Origin: Phyllobacterium zundukense
GTDB taxonomy: Bacteria > Pseudomonadota > Alphaproteobacteria > Rhizobiales > Rhizobiaceae
DNA: 64,000 bases
NCBI RefSeq assembly: GCF_025452195.1
Contig: NZ_CP104972.1
Location: forward strand, 434,001 to 498,000
Reading direction: 5' to 3'
Part shown: one piece after another, positions 33,015 through 41,755 of the stretch
How the letters are laid out: the number at the start of each line of letters is the position of its first letter
Position numbering within the stretch: the stretch's first letter is position 1
Made by a program: the position numbers and the translations under genes
The notes under the pieces: generated by a model
Told to the model about the DNA's origin: nothing
Seen by the model: only the letters and a program-made list of their open reading frames with translations
Databases searched by the model: none

Positions 33015-33854
33015 CAGGATGAGGTCAAGCTCGTTCCGCTCAGCGCTTACGGCAAGGAATGGACACCTCCGAAGGGCAAGGTCGATCCCGCCATCGATAC
33101 CAAGACAGCGGTGCGCGATCAGGTCAACCGTATGGATGCGGTTGAATATTTCACGCTGCTCGCCGAATTGCTCAAAACCAATCCGCCGAGCGAGGCCGAC
33201 GAACTGATGGTCGAGAAGTTGGGTCGTATCGGGATCGTGCCGGGCAAGGATTTCGACAAGAGCAAGTTCGATCCGGCGTTGGTGAAGCGGGTTCCGCCGG
33301 TCGGATTTGATCGCATCATGCTGCACTACAAGTTCAGCGATGGCGACGTGAAAGACATCAATGGCTGGGGCTTTACCACCAAGACCGGCATCTATGGCAT
33401 CAACTACATTCAACGCGCACTCATCACCGCAATTGGCCTCGGGGCCAACCGGCCACAGGATGCTGTTTATCCCTTGTCGGCAAAATACGATGGCGGATTG
33501 ATCAAACGAGCCTATCAGGGTTCAGAGAACTACGTATTGACGTTCAAAAAAGGGGCCATGCCTCCGGTCAGCGGCTTCTGGTCGTTGACCATGTATGACG
33601 AGAATTACTTTTTCGTCGAAAACCCGATCAATCGCTACTCGATCAGTGCCCGCCAGGATCTAAAAATGAATGCGGATGGGTCCACTGATCTGTTCATTCA
33701 AAATGCCAGTCCTGGGGCGGACAAGGAAGCCAACTGGCTACCCGCACCGAAAGGCAAATTTGTCCTGATGATGCGGCTGTATTGGCCAAAGGAGGGCAAC
33801 CCATCGCTACTTGACGGTTCGTGGGTTCTGCCGCCCGTGAAGAAGGTTAGCTGA
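33015..33854 (+). pseudogene. DUF1254/DUF1214 protein, 5' truncated
   Basis: About 280 residues remain of a protein that is normally ~450: TAVRDQVNRMDAVEYFTLLA, RALITAIGLGANRPQDAVYP, PPVSGFWSLTMYDENYFFVE and YSISARQDLKMNADGSTDLF, ending NWLPAPKGKFVLMMRLYWPK. This is the C-terminal DUF1214 half plus part of DUF1254. The N terminus with signal peptide is missing; the break is at the end of the HPGC repeat. Confidence 0.85.
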
Positions 33855-34043
33855 CGAGCCATCAAAGAGGTGCCCCGGTTCGCTGTCCTTTCGAAAGTCA
33901 GCGCGGGACTCAGCGCGGGCAAGTCGATCCAGCAAAGGTAAGAATTTGCAGTCCCACCACAAGCGGTAACGAAAGCGAAGAGCGAACCGGTATTCCGGCC
34001 TGAATGGCTCCAGCCGTACTACTTGCCCGCGTTTCTCCGTCAT
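33807..34043 (-). CDS. small basic hypothetical protein
   Basis: 78 residues from ATG 34043 (GGAG 7 nt upstream): QVVRLEPFRPEYRFALRFRY, RLWWDCKFLPLLDRLARAES. The 3' end overlaps the end of the DUF1254 relic by 48 nt. The WWDCxFLPxLDRLA motif is shared with a dead copy at ~27540, so it is a real family. Function unknown. Confidence 0.55.
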   Translation of the reverse strand: MTEKRGQVVRLEPFRPEYRFALRFRYRLWWDCKFLPLLDRLARAESRADFRKDSEPGHLFDGSSANLLHGRQNPRTVK

Positions 34044-34110
34044 TGTCGCGCTCCGATGTTAACAGTAGGAACCATGAGCCCGATGATCGGTTCCGACTTA
34101 GCGCAAAAAA

Positions 34111-34139
34111 GCCCGCCAACCGGAGAACCGGCGGCGGGC
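34111..34139 (-). terminator. strong hairpin with reverse-strand T-run
   Basis: GCCCGCC / GGCGGGC outer stem plus CCGG/CCGG inner stem; on the reverse strand it is followed by six T. The copy at 44070-44098 has a weaker T-run. Confidence 0.7.
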
Positions 34140-34335
34140 ACAAATTTCTCATCATCTAAGGGTCTAGGATGAATCTATAGAGACAACCTTTCCTCCGGGC
34201 CTGATTGAGGAAACCCTTTATCCGGCAGCCCTGACCGCGATGGCTAATTGAACGGAACGACAGTCGCGCCGCGAGGTTCGAGTCCGGGCGGTAGAAATCA
34301 ACTCATCGGCGGTGCTTCGGCGCCGCCTTCTTTTT
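34140..34335 (+). ncRNA. candidate small RNA ending in a UUCG-loop terminator, copy 1
   Basis: About 200 bp without an ORF, nearly identical to 44101-44295. It ends in GGCGGTGC-TTCG-GCGCCGCC followed by TTCTTTTT (34308-34335), an unusually stable terminator. The conservation of a noncoding stretch with its own terminator, set between a hairpin and a small gene, suggests a transcript. It could instead be the leader of the CQA gene. No known RNA family recognised. Confidence 0.4.
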
Positions 34336-34431
34336 GATCTCCAACATGAGCCGGTGATCAGGTGCAACTGATATGCCAAATTGACGTTGTATGTGCTGGA
34401 TATTGGCGTGCTTGGCTTTGGAGAGGGACCT

Positions 34432-34701
34432 ATGGCTATCGTTGAAGGACCGAATTTACCGGAGAGTCACCCTGACAGATTTCTTTCATGTAAAGAGGCC
34501 ATGAAGGACCGGTTCAATGAATTGGTTGAAGGCAAGCAGCCTATGACGGATCTTCATGCAGAGGCGATTGCTGCCGGCTGGAATGAGAATGAGGCTCGGG
34601 AGGGCATTTTGGGTTTATTAGAGGCTCAGGTTGCCATGGAGAAAGAAATGGACCTTGAAGAGGCTCAGCGCACTAAGGCTCGGGATGAGAACAATCACTG
34701 A
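34432..34701 (+). CDS. CQA-family small protein, copy 3
   Basis: 89 residues from ATG 34432 (GAGAGG upstream): ESHPDRFLSCKEAMKDRFNE, AIAAGWNENEAREGILGLLE, then a charged tail ending KARDENNH. Part of a ~600-bp block duplicated at 44070-44672. Confidence 0.7.
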   Translation: MAIVEGPNLPESHPDRFLSCKEAMKDRFNELVEGKQPMTDLHAEAIAAGWNENEAREGILGLLEAQVAMEKEMDLEEAQRTKARDENNH

Positions 34702-34713
34702 CGAGGTAAGACG

Positions 34714-34929
34714 ATGGCGGATGACGACGAGGAACTCATGCGTGAAATCAACCGGCAAGCCGATAGAGCGGAGGAGATGAGGCCGGCTCGGATGGACCGT
34801 TACGCACTGGCAGCAACCCTGGCGGGTCGATTCCAACAACATGGCACGGACGAAATCGAAAAGATGATTACCGGTGTATGGCTTCTGCCACAACCTGAGG
34901 CAGAGCAAGAACAGCCACTGCTATTATGA
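34714..34929 (+). CDS. chimeric protein: DDD-family N terminus plus SRAP tail
   Basis: 71 residues. The first ~56 (ADDDEELMREINRQADRAEE, FQQHGTDEIEKMITGVW) align with the DDD-family gene at 52296 (TDDDRRLMIEIKAQARIAYE, SADEIHQKIKSVW). The last 15 are LLPQPEAEQEQPLLL, the SRAP tail. So the 3' end of an SRAP gene was spliced in frame onto another gene. Confidence 0.65.
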   Translation: MADDDEELMREINRQADRAEEMRPARMDRYALAATLAGRFQQHGTDEIEKMITGVWLLPQPEAEQEQPLLL

Positions 34930-35114
34930 ATAGTATCACCATCAGTCGTAGCCTGGTCGGCATCCTCCTCGTCGCATGGCTTCCGTTCGTTACTGCGGCC
35001 CACGCCACGGACCGGGCCGCAAGTATTGGAAGTGACTGCTTTATCCGCTATCAATTGACTCCTTTCGTCCCTTGGCAGACAATTCAAACGTCGTCAGGCA
35101 TCTTTGGCCACTGA
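34926..35114 (+). CDS. short secreted protein, C terminus uncertain
   Basis: 62 residues with a signal peptide (SLVGILLVAWLPFVTAAHA) overlapping the stop of the previous gene (ATGA). The mature part is only ~34 residues and runs into the conserved leader of the DWM relic, so the gene was probably truncated by that block. Confidence 0.45.
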   Translation: MNSITISRSLVGILLVAWLPFVTAAHATDRAASIGSDCFIRYQLTPFVPWQTIQTSSGIFGH

Positions 35115-35161
35115 CGCTTGAGAGATGGAACGCGCTCCCGCCTAACCTATGGGAGAGCACC

Positions 35162-35414
35162 ATGCTTCACTTACTCAGCCAGCATAACTATTCACCCGAA
35201 GATTGGGATCTGATGCAACGTGCGCACGCCAAGGCGTCGCAGATGCTTGGCCGTTGCCAAATCACCCATGAAAACGCAAACCGTCTCGCGCGAGATCGTG
35301 ATGAAGCTTTTCGACCAGGGGCTGCGGGACGATCTGCTTATTGCGGCCAGAGCCGCGGAGCAGGAACATACGGCGACCAAAATCGCGAACGAACGTACCG
35401 GCATGGTATCCTGA
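35162..35414 (+). pseudogene. DWM-family gene, frameshifted
   Basis: MLHLLSQHNYSPEDWDLMQR, then NRLAR in one frame and EIVMKLFDQGLRDDLLIAAR in the next: one base is missing in GCGCGAGATC. Otherwise like 22958. A TMP-like gene follows at 35417 with no ZR gene between, so the module lost its middle member. Confidence 0.7.
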
Positions 35415-35416
35415 CA

Positions 35417-35527
35417 ATGGCTGGAAAGCTGAAACGGCGGCCAAATGATTGGTCCTATCATTTGTACCGTCCAGTTTTCTTACTCGCTATCGCGATATCC
35501 CTGGTGCTCGGATGGGTGTTTCGCTGA
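35417..35527 (+). CDS. TMP-like small membrane protein
   Basis: 36 residues: basic start AGKLKRRPNDWSYHLYRPVF and one span FLLAIAISLVLGWVF. Shorter and basic, not acidic, compared with other TMP members, but same place after a DWM gene and same SYxLY-type motif before the span. Confidence 0.5.
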   Translation: MAGKLKRRPNDWSYHLYRPVFLLAIAISLVLGWVFR

Positions 35528-35681
35528 CCTAGTTTAACTGCATTGCTGATCCCAGCCCCCCGGATCAGCAGAGGCCCGACCTGTCCGGAGTAAAAGTGTT
35601 GTGGCGGAGAAGTCGGGCCTCACTTAACGAGACTGATAAGTAAGCTCTGGAAACGCAAAAAGGCCGACGGACTCTCGCGGC

Positions 35682-38516
35682 TCAGAACTTCACCCGGAAC
35701 CCCGCTGTGCCATTGAGACTGTAGCTGTCAGCGAAATGGGACAGGCTGGTGTTGATGGAAACCTCGCTGTAGAGCGAATATTTGTCATCATTCCAGTTAT
35801 AGCTGCCGCCAGTGCCGATACCGCCCCAGGTGCGGTCGTTCGCCGTGGCAAAGTTCACGCCCGAGACATCGGTCTCGTTGCCATCGAGGAACTCATAATA
35901 GAGGTTGGCGATGCCATAGAGATTGGTACGGGTCAGCTTGCCGGCACCATCCTCCCAGGCATTCTGGTAATCGGCGGAAAGTCCAATCCTGCCCTTGAGG
36001 CTGTCGCCGCTGCCAAACGACACGTCTGTACCGAATGGGTCGGTGAAGTTGTCGATATCGACATTGGAATAGGCAAGCTGCGCCTGCGGCGTCAGGGTCC
36101 AGCTCTGGTCAAGGTCGATGCGCTTGCCGGTTTCAAGGCTGAAGGCATAGCCGAAGCCATTGTTGCCGTCGGCAAGGCTGGTGCCGAGCGTGTCGGAGGT
36201 CAGATCACTGTCATACCACGTCGCCTGTGCCTGTCCGTCGACATAAAAGCCGTTCTGGCCATACCATGTCAGCGCGCCGCCGAGACCATAGCCGTCGGTG
36301 TCGATCGAGCCATCACCGAAGAACGAGGAAATGTCAGCCGAGGCATGGCCGTAATGGGCGCTGAGGCTGCCAATCAACTTGCCGGCGTCGCTCTCGTAGA
36401 ACTGGCCGTCAATCCCGGTCTCTACCTTCCAGGTGTCGATATCGTAATCGGCGGCCGTGGTGGAAGTCCTCGGCTCGAACTTGCCATGGGCACCGTCAAT
36501 CCGCGCCCAGATGCCGCGCGCATCAGTGACGATATCGCCACCTTGCGAAGGCGCCGGAGCAGCTTCCAGCGTTCCGGGGCCATCGCCTTGTGCGAGCGCG
36601 CTGTTGCCCGCGCCTGCCCAATAGCGATTGCCGACACGCTGCTGCAGGCTCGAGACACCATTGAGGCTTTGCAGGACCTGCGCATAAGCTTCGTAGAGAG
36701 GCGCACCTGGCTGGTAGATCGGACCTGATGACGGCGGCGTGGTTGGTATCGTCGGTGGCGTGGTTGGAAGGTTGGTGGGTGGAGTGGTCGGTGGTGTGGT
36801 TGGAGGGGTTGTGGGCGGTGTTGTCGGAGGCGTCGGCGTCAGCTCGGAGCGCAGGTACCAGTCACCATCACTGGGGGTGCTGACCCCATTCTTGTGCAAG
36901 GTATACCCATAGGCGCCGGCAACAACCGCCTGTTCGCCATTGATCACGTAATCGCCGAGCAGCGAGAAGGCGCCGTTGGAAGCGCCGCCAACGTCGACGA
37001 TCTTGATGCCCTCGACCGTCGCCGCCCCTGTGCCACCGGTATTGATCACTTTTACATTGCTGCTGCCCGACGTATCGCCGGTAACCACCAGCCGGTCTGT
37101 CGGCGAGGCATCGTCGCCAAGCGCGGTTTCTATCTCCAGAGTGCCACCATTGCCGATATAGTTGCCAGCCACGGTCAATGTGCCGATGGAATTACCGGGA
37201 GCAATCATGCCTAGATTCTCGACATCGCCGAAGATCGTGCCGATGCCGCCGAGAGTACCGGCAGTCGCCACGGAGACCGGGGTTGTGATTGAGCCGTTTA
37301 TGGCCAAAGTACCGGCGACAACCGAAGTTAGACCACTATAGGTGTAGTCGCCATTCAGGATGGTCGTGCCACTGCCGGACTGCAGTACATTGCCGGTTCC
37401 GGTGATCGCATTGTCGAAGGTCACCACGTCGGATCGGTTGAACTCTAGTGATCCGCCGTTCAAAGCCAAATCGCCGACGACACTACCGCTCGTGCCGCCA
37501 TTGCCTAAAGCGAGAGTTCCAGCCTGAATGTCCCAATTCGTTGTCGCTGCACCCGTGCCGGTCAGCGCCCAGGTGCCGTTGCCGGTTTTCTGAAAAGTAT
37601 CGAAGTTCTGGTATTGCGGGCCGATCGTCGACACGTCAAAGCTGTCGGTGCCCGTTCCACCCAGCCGCAAGATATCGTTTGTAACAGTCGAATTGCCGAC
37701 GACATTGCCGTCGATGACCGAACCTGCTTGCAGTTCCAATGTGATGCCATTCGCGCCGCCTTGCGTAAGCAGGATCGCATTTGTCTGACCAGCACCCGCG
37801 CGGATTGTGCCGCTGTTGACGACATTGAGGCTGACATTGCCTGCGTTACCCACGATCGCCAGAGCCCCCGCGCCACCCCCGATTGTCCCGGTATTGATGA
37901 TCGTGCCTGCGCGAACGAGAATCCCGTTGCCATTCACCACAGTTCCGGTCCCGCCACGAATCGTTCCTTTGTTGATTAGTGAAGGTGCAGCCCCGGGCCC
38001 CCCAAGCTCGACGCCCACGCCGCCTGACCCACCGAGACTGTTTCCGCCTTGAACCACTCCCTCGTTGGTTACCGTCGGCCCGAGCGTTATTCGAAGGCCA
38101 CTCCCGCCGACTCCGAGATCCGCGTTGCCACCCTTGAAGTTACCCACGAGGGTATAAAAGCGGCCGCCACCGCTCCCCAGCAAGGATATTCCGGTACCAT
38201 TGGCGGCGCCGGAACCATCTGCGCCAGAAAGGGTAAAGCCCTGTGTGTCGATCGTAATGGGCTTGGTGGGAACGACCAAGCTTGGTGCCGCGGCTGAGAA
38301 TACTACGTTGTCGGTGAGCCTGATGGTGGCAGTGGCATCTGCATCAATATTCGCTTGACGGATCGCGTCGTCCAATTCTCCCCGGGTGCTGGCTGTATAA
38401 TTGCCGGCTATGACTTCCGAGGGAACTCCGCAAACGATTGCCAATGCGGCACAACTCACGCCCGCGAGAAGCGCATTCCGCGTCCCCGAAATCTCTCTGC
38501 TGATGCTTGATGCCAC
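35682..38516 (-). CDS. autotransporter outer-membrane protein, full length
   Basis: 944-residue type V autotransporter. Signal peptide about 1-37; Gly/Asn/Thr-rich beta-helix passenger (about 38-555) with autotransporter-associated repeats such as GNGTWALTGTGAATTNWDIQ and LNGDYTYSGLTSVVAGTLAI; a Pro/Thr linker of TPPT repeats (about 558-598); and a C-terminal beta-barrel (about 660-944) ending in RVKF with the terminal Phe needed for BAM assembly. GTG start at 38516 with GAGGGG upstream. Passenger probably an adhesin. The only intact copy; four barrel remnants lie at 13.5, 23.6, 45.7 and 53.0 kb. Confidence 0.92.
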   Translation of the reverse strand: MASSISREISGTRNALLAGVSCAALAIVCGVPSEVIAGNYTASTRGELDDAIRQANIDADATATIRLTDNVVFSAAAPSLVVPTKPITIDTQGFTLSGADGSGAANGTGISLLGSGGGRFYTLVGNFKGGNADLGVGGSGLRITLGPTVTNEGVVQGGNSLGGSGGVGVELGGPGAAPSLINKGTIRGGTGTVVNGNGILVRAGTIINTGTIGGGAGALAIVGNAGNVSLNVVNSGTIRAGAGQTNAILLTQGGANGITLELQAGSVIDGNVVGNSTVTNDILRLGGTGTDSFDVSTIGPQYQNFDTFQKTGNGTWALTGTGAATTNWDIQAGTLALGNGGTSGSVVGDLALNGGSLEFNRSDVVTFDNAITGTGNVLQSGSGTTILNGDYTYSGLTSVVAGTLAINGSITTPVSVATAGTLGGIGTIFGDVENLGMIAPGNSIGTLTVAGNYIGNGGTLEIETALGDDASPTDRLVVTGDTSGSSNVKVINTGGTGAATVEGIKIVDVGGASNGAFSLLGDYVINGEQAVVAGAYGYTLHKNGVSTPSDGDWYLRSELTPTPPTTPPTTPPTTPPTTPPTNLPTTPPTIPTTPPSSGPIYQPGAPLYEAYAQVLQSLNGVSSLQQRVGNRYWAGAGNSALAQGDGPGTLEAAPAPSQGGDIVTDARGIWARIDGAHGKFEPRTSTTAADYDIDTWKVETGIDGQFYESDAGKLIGSLSAHYGHASADISSFFGDGSIDTDGYGLGGALTWYGQNGFYVDGQAQATWYDSDLTSDTLGTSLADGNNGFGYAFSLETGKRIDLDQSWTLTPQAQLAYSNVDIDNFTDPFGTDVSFGSGDSLKGRIGLSADYQNAWEDGAGKLTRTNLYGIANLYYEFLDGNETDVSGVNFATANDRTWGGIGTGGSYNWNDDKYSLYSEVSINTSLSHFADSYSLNGTAGFRVKF

Positions 38517-38792
38517 CGACCTTACCCCTCAATACCGCCCCCGCAGTCGCAACCTATGGGATTCGGTGAATACAACAATAGGTTGTAGAGGCAAACTTCT
38601 GCGTTGCTTAAGAAAACTTGAATCTGTTGCAGCGCAGCAACGGCAGGACTATTCAGTAATGAATATTGACTATCGAGGGTTGCGGAGCTCAGCCTCATCA
38701 AGCACCGTTGGGGGTAAATGGCAAAGAGCTCGACACGACGAAAAGAAGCGCGATTGACGCCCCCCTCGTGCTCTGCGAACTTCCTGTAACAA
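38517..38792. other. upstream region of the autotransporter
   Basis: About 275 bp, AT-richer near 38570-38660, with no gene. From 38733 on the sequence belongs to a block repeated at 44673. Confidence 0.4.
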
Positions 38793-39137
38793 ATGGGGAG
38801 ACAAAATTATGGTCGAAGTGATTCGACCGATGTGCAATTCAGCTCAACACTTCCTCATGAAACATCGCATGGAAACGTGCAGAGAGACCGTCGGAGAGAC
38901 ACAAGGTTGCCAGTATATCACTCCAGAACAATAGAAATCGAAATTGGGGCCAAGCTTAAGGAACTTCGGCTTCAAGCCGGGATGTCACAGGAGAGGTTTG
39001 GAACGGCGATGGGCCTTTCACACGCCCAGGTTCAAAAGTACGAACAGGGCAAAAACAGAATCGCAGTTTCAACTCTCGTAGGAATTTGTGAGGTTCTGGG
39101 CGCCAACCCTATGGACTTCCTTGATCCCTATTTTTGA
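38793..39137 (+). CDS. XRE-family helix-turn-helix regulator, copy 1
   Basis: 114 residues; the HTH is in the C-terminal 65: IGAKLKELRLQAGMSQERFG, TAMGLSHAQVQKYEQGKNRI, VSTLVGICEVLGANPMDFL. This matches rhizobial Cro/CI-type regulators (QVQKYExGxNRI). The N-terminal 48 residues are unusual and the start is uncertain; another ATG at 38809 opens a different short frame. A near-identical copy is at 44734. Confidence 0.75.
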   Translation: MGRQNYGRSDSTDVQFSSTLPHETSHGNVQRDRRRDTRLPVYHSRTIEIEIGAKLKELRLQAGMSQERFGTAMGLSHAQVQKYEQGKNRIAVSTLVGICEVLGANPMDFLDPYF

Positions 39138-39239
39138 GGAAGCATAAGATAGGAGCCGGAGCGGCCACCGCCTATTTTGAAACTGACACAAGAGCAAGCC
39201 GAAGCATAGGCACTTGCAACAGGTCTGAGCATCGCGCCA

Positions 39240-39447
39240 AGAACATTCCCTGGTCGCACGCGGGCGGGTGCGCGTCGTCACATCAGCGCTACAGGCCGCA
39301 GAGCAAATCCTGATAGACTGGCCGACCGCGGAAAGCGAGATGAATGCGCTGGCCGAGGAAGCGCTGCGCTGCAAAGGCCGCCAGCCCGATAATGAACTGA
39401 TTGTCTTGCCGCAACCTAAGGCAGAGGAAGAGCCGTTGTTGCTATGA
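39240..39447 (+). pseudogene. chimera: DUF982 fragment joined to SRAP C terminus, copy 2
   Basis: The forward strand reads RVRVVTSALQAAEQILIDWP, TAESEMNALAEEALRCKGRQ and NELIVLPQPKAEEEPLLL, the same fusion as at 25427. The 5' part and start are lost. The frame is open through the junction here, unlike the copy at 25427. Confidence 0.7.
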
Positions 39448-39671
39448 AGATTTGGCTGGGTTGCGTGTGCATGGGACACACTACGGCGTGTACTCATAAA
39501 TTTTGGCTGAGTCCGCTTCGCTCCGATAACGATCACTTTTGTGCAGACGCCCCGGCGAGTGCCGTGGCGCTGTTGGCGGGCAGCACTGCTGGCGAGTGAA
39601 TTGCGCCAGCGTCACGGAACGGATTCTGACCGGCAGACGTTGTGCCTCCGGCACCAGAACCGGAGAATGAC

Positions 39672-40037
39672 ATGAACACGCGCTTTTTCGCGCTGGGTCT
39701 CGTCGGCGGGCTGACGTGCCCTCTCGCGCTTGCCCAGGACGATGGTCAGACCGCTTTCAACAACAGCTGCCGCACTTGCCATACGATGAAGGAAGGCGAC
39801 AACCGGCAAGGTCCGAACCTCGCCGGCATCGTCGGCCGCAAGGCCGGCTCATTGCCGGACTACAACTACTCGTCGTCGATGAAGCAGTCCGGCATCACCT
39901 GGGACGAGGCAAATCTCGACCAGTTCATCGCCAATCCCGACCAGGTGGTAAGAGGCAACAGCATGAAACCCTATGGCGGCATTACCGATGCCGCGCAACG
40001 CAAGACGATCATCGAGTTCCTGAAGTCGGGCGACTAG
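39672..40037 (+). CDS. class I c-type cytochrome
   Basis: 121 residues with a signal peptide (MNTRFFALGLVGGLTCPLALA-like, cleaved before QDD) and one haem site NNSCRTCHTM, followed by GPNLAGIVGRKAGSLPDYNY and the axial Met in NSMKPYGG. The fold and spacing match cytochrome c2/c550-type proteins in the periplasm. GGAG precedes ATG 39672. No oxidase or dehydrogenase gene is adjacent, so its partner is unknown. Confidence 0.9.
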   Translation: MNTRFFALGLVGGLTCPLALAQDDGQTAFNNSCRTCHTMKEGDNRQGPNLAGIVGRKAGSLPDYNYSSSMKQSGITWDEANLDQFIANPDQVVRGNSMKPYGGITDAAQRKTIIEFLKSGD

Positions 40038-40389
40038 ATGGTCGTCGTAGGTGCCTTCACCTGTATTTTGTTCGCCATCCGTGCACCATTCGAGCACGTC
40101 GAAAAGTGGCGCACCGATTTCATGGGCAACGAGCCAAAAGTTCGGTGCGGTCGAGACGCACCATCCATGTTACCGCACTATTGATAACATTGAGAGTTTC
40201 CGCTGATCGCACCATTCCTGTGGCGATATGTGGCCCAAAGTGCGGTCCCAAAAGGAACAACAGATTATGCTCATATGAAATGCTATCATATCGCGTTTAG
40301 GAACCGATAAGTAGCCGGAACAATTTACTCCGGTTGAAGTTACAGACCACTCGGCGTGACCAGTTTTCCGATAGAGGCATGTTTGTTAT
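40038..40389. other. noncoding stretch with repeated CGCACC-type words
   Basis: No gene seen. The segment 40075-40255 contains several related words (GTGCACCATTCGAG, GCGCACCGATTTC, CGCACCATCC, CGCACCATTCC) and ends ATGTGGCCCAAAGTGCGG. A shorter relative lies at 46840-46935. Confidence 0.4.
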
Positions 40390-40518
40390 ATGAATCGCCG
40401 CTTGATGAAAATTTGTACCGTACTTGCCGCAATAGGCGTAATCGGTTTAGCCCTCATCGGCTACGTGACCGCAGTCACACTGTTAGCAGATCCTCCTATA
40501 GAGCACGTGCCTGAATGA
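40390..40518 (+). CDS. 42-aa single-span membrane protein
   Basis: ATG 40390 to TGA 40518: basic MNRRLMK, a span VLAAIGVIGLALIGYVTAVT, and a short acidic tail. No strong ribosome site. Not recognised. Confidence 0.5.
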   Translation: MNRRLMKICTVLAAIGVIGLALIGYVTAVTLLADPPIEHVPE

Positions 40519-40723
40519 GAGGACCCGGCGGGGGCTGCTTGCGAATTTATGACTGCTGTGGACGGAACTGCCGGAACAAACCTTTACTATCGTAGTTGGT
40601 AATTTGTCGGAGAGCGCCGAACTCTTCGGCCGAGGTCTGGCGTCGTTAGCGTGGTCGTGACGACGTCGACCTCACCTATTTCACTTGTCTGACTGTCAAG
40701 TGTGAACGTAAGCGGAATGACGA

Positions 40724-40912
40724 ATGAACGACGAACCAATTCGGCTCCCACCACAAACTTCTTATCCATCCCACATGGAGAAAGCTCCTGCTGGACTGTT
40801 TGAGCACTACTGCATGCACGAGGGCTGCAAGCCGTGGGGATCGTTCGGGTTTGACAAGCGCTACGGGCTGGAGTGGTATTGCGGTGAACACAAAGGTGAT
40901 GCGGAAGTATGA
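40724..40912 (+). CDS. HPGC-family protein, short form
   Basis: 62 residues. The first half (NDEPIRLPPQTSYPSHMEKA) is unlike copies 1-2, while the Cys/His module HYCMHEGCKPWGSFGFDKR and EWYCGEHKGDAEV is intact. A decayed relative of this short form is at 12469. Confidence 0.68.
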   Translation: MNDEPIRLPPQTSYPSHMEKAPAGLFEHYCMHEGCKPWGSFGFDKRYGLEWYCGEHKGDAEV

Positions 40913-40928
40913 AGTATAGTGAGTCTGC

Positions 40929-41138
40929 ATGATAATGGGCGATGATACGACTAGGGCCGACACGAATGCCAAGGCGGCTGCGAGGATGCGTAAATGGCGG
41001 GCGGCCAATCCGCAGAGTCCCGAGCAGAAGGCAAAGGCGGCAGAAAGATCCCGGAAGTGGCGGCAGGAGAATAAGGAGCATTACGCCGCTTATCTGAGGG
41101 CGTGGCACGCCGCCAATCGCGAACGATCTGATGCTTAG
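40929..41138 (+). CDS. KWRAAN-family basic protein, intact copy
   Basis: 69 residues: ADTNAKAAARMRKWRAANPQ and KAAERSRKWRQENKEHYAAY, ending AWHAANRERSDA. Two similar Lys-Trp-Arg segments suggest an internal repeat. The gene is 16 nt after the HPGC gene. Nucleic-acid binding is a guess from charge. A frameshifted paralogue is at 18513. Confidence 0.62.
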   Translation: MIMGDDTTRADTNAKAAARMRKWRAANPQSPEQKAKAAERSRKWRQENKEHYAAYLRAWHAANRERSDA

Positions 41139-41215
41139 CGAGATATGTCAAAATGTGCGCCGTCGCTAATGACTGGCACGAGGAACAAAGCACACATTTC
41201 GTTCGTTCGCCCGGA

Positions 41216-41407
41216 ATGGCAGAGAGAAAATACGAGCCGAGGCAGCAAGCCAATGGAAGGTGGGCCGTCTATGACCTGTCCACGGGCTTCCCAACTGTGG
41301 TCAACGGTTTCTTTGCGATCGACCTTCCCCAAGATCAAGCAGACTATCTGAGCGATCTCTTGAACATCCAGGATGCGAAACAAACGGGCACTTCTGGATC
41401 TGAGTAG
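41216..41407 (+). CDS. AVYD-family protein, copy 2
   Basis: 63 residues: AERKYEPRQQANGRWAVYDL, FPTVVNGFFAIDLPQDQADY, LSDLLNIQDAKQ. The VYD...DLxxDQAxxLxxLLN pattern recurs at 26729, 47930 and, more distantly, 52687. Its 3' end overlaps the convergent ZR gene by 64 bp. Confidence 0.65.
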   Translation: MAERKYEPRQQANGRWAVYDLSTGFPTVVNGFFAIDLPQDQADYLSDLLNIQDAKQTGTSGSE

Positions 41408-41640
41408 AATCGCTGGGAGGACAATCCGTCTATTCGGATGATCTGGCCGTCATGCATTTCAAAGATGCCGCTCTGCCCACCTTGAGCGTTGAAGTCTTCT
41501 TCGAGCTCGATCCATCTGCCAAGCAGCTCGCCGCACGTGCTGCAACAAATGGGGCTATCCTTCGATAGAACGGTCGGAAATTTGAGGTACAATGTACCGC
41601 AATGCGGACATTCCAACCTGTGGTCGAGGCGCTGAGACAT
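41344..41640 (-). CDS. ZR-family zinc-ribbon-like protein, copy 4 (reverse, extended)
   Basis: 98 residues: RLECPHCGTLYLKF, PICCSTCGELLGRWIELEED, IFEMHDGQIIRID, then ~24 extra residues because the stop found in the copy at 48127 has been lost; the extension is antisense to the AVYD gene. No TMP gene follows. Confidence 0.7.
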   Translation of the reverse strand: MSQRLDHRLECPHCGTLYLKFPTVLSKDSPICCSTCGELLGRWIELEEDFNAQGGQSGIFEMHDGQIIRIDGLSSQRFYSDPEVPVCFASWMFKRSLR

Positions 41641-41755
41641 CCATATTGAACCCCTTCAACAGTCCCTTACCCAAGCACAATACGCCGAACTGTTGTCTGC
41701 GCAAGTCGCCGCTCCAAAAACAAGGAACGGCATTTCGTATTGCGCGTTTAATGGT

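Noticed and set aside
34250..34300. GGTTCGAGTCC resembling a tRNA T-loop in the duplicated noncoding block
   Set aside because: Flanking bases cannot form the T-stem, and no anticodon arm lies upstream.
35736..36728. Long forward ORF (330 codons) opposite the autotransporter barrel
   Set aside because: It is the mirror frame of the autotransporter's codon bias; it has no ribosome site or domain, and shorter versions appear opposite every barrel remnant.
36722..36840. Tandem repeat that could be taken for a CRISPR-like or microsatellite array
   Set aside because: It encodes the Thr-Pro-Pro linker of the autotransporter; unit is 9-12 bp with no spacers.
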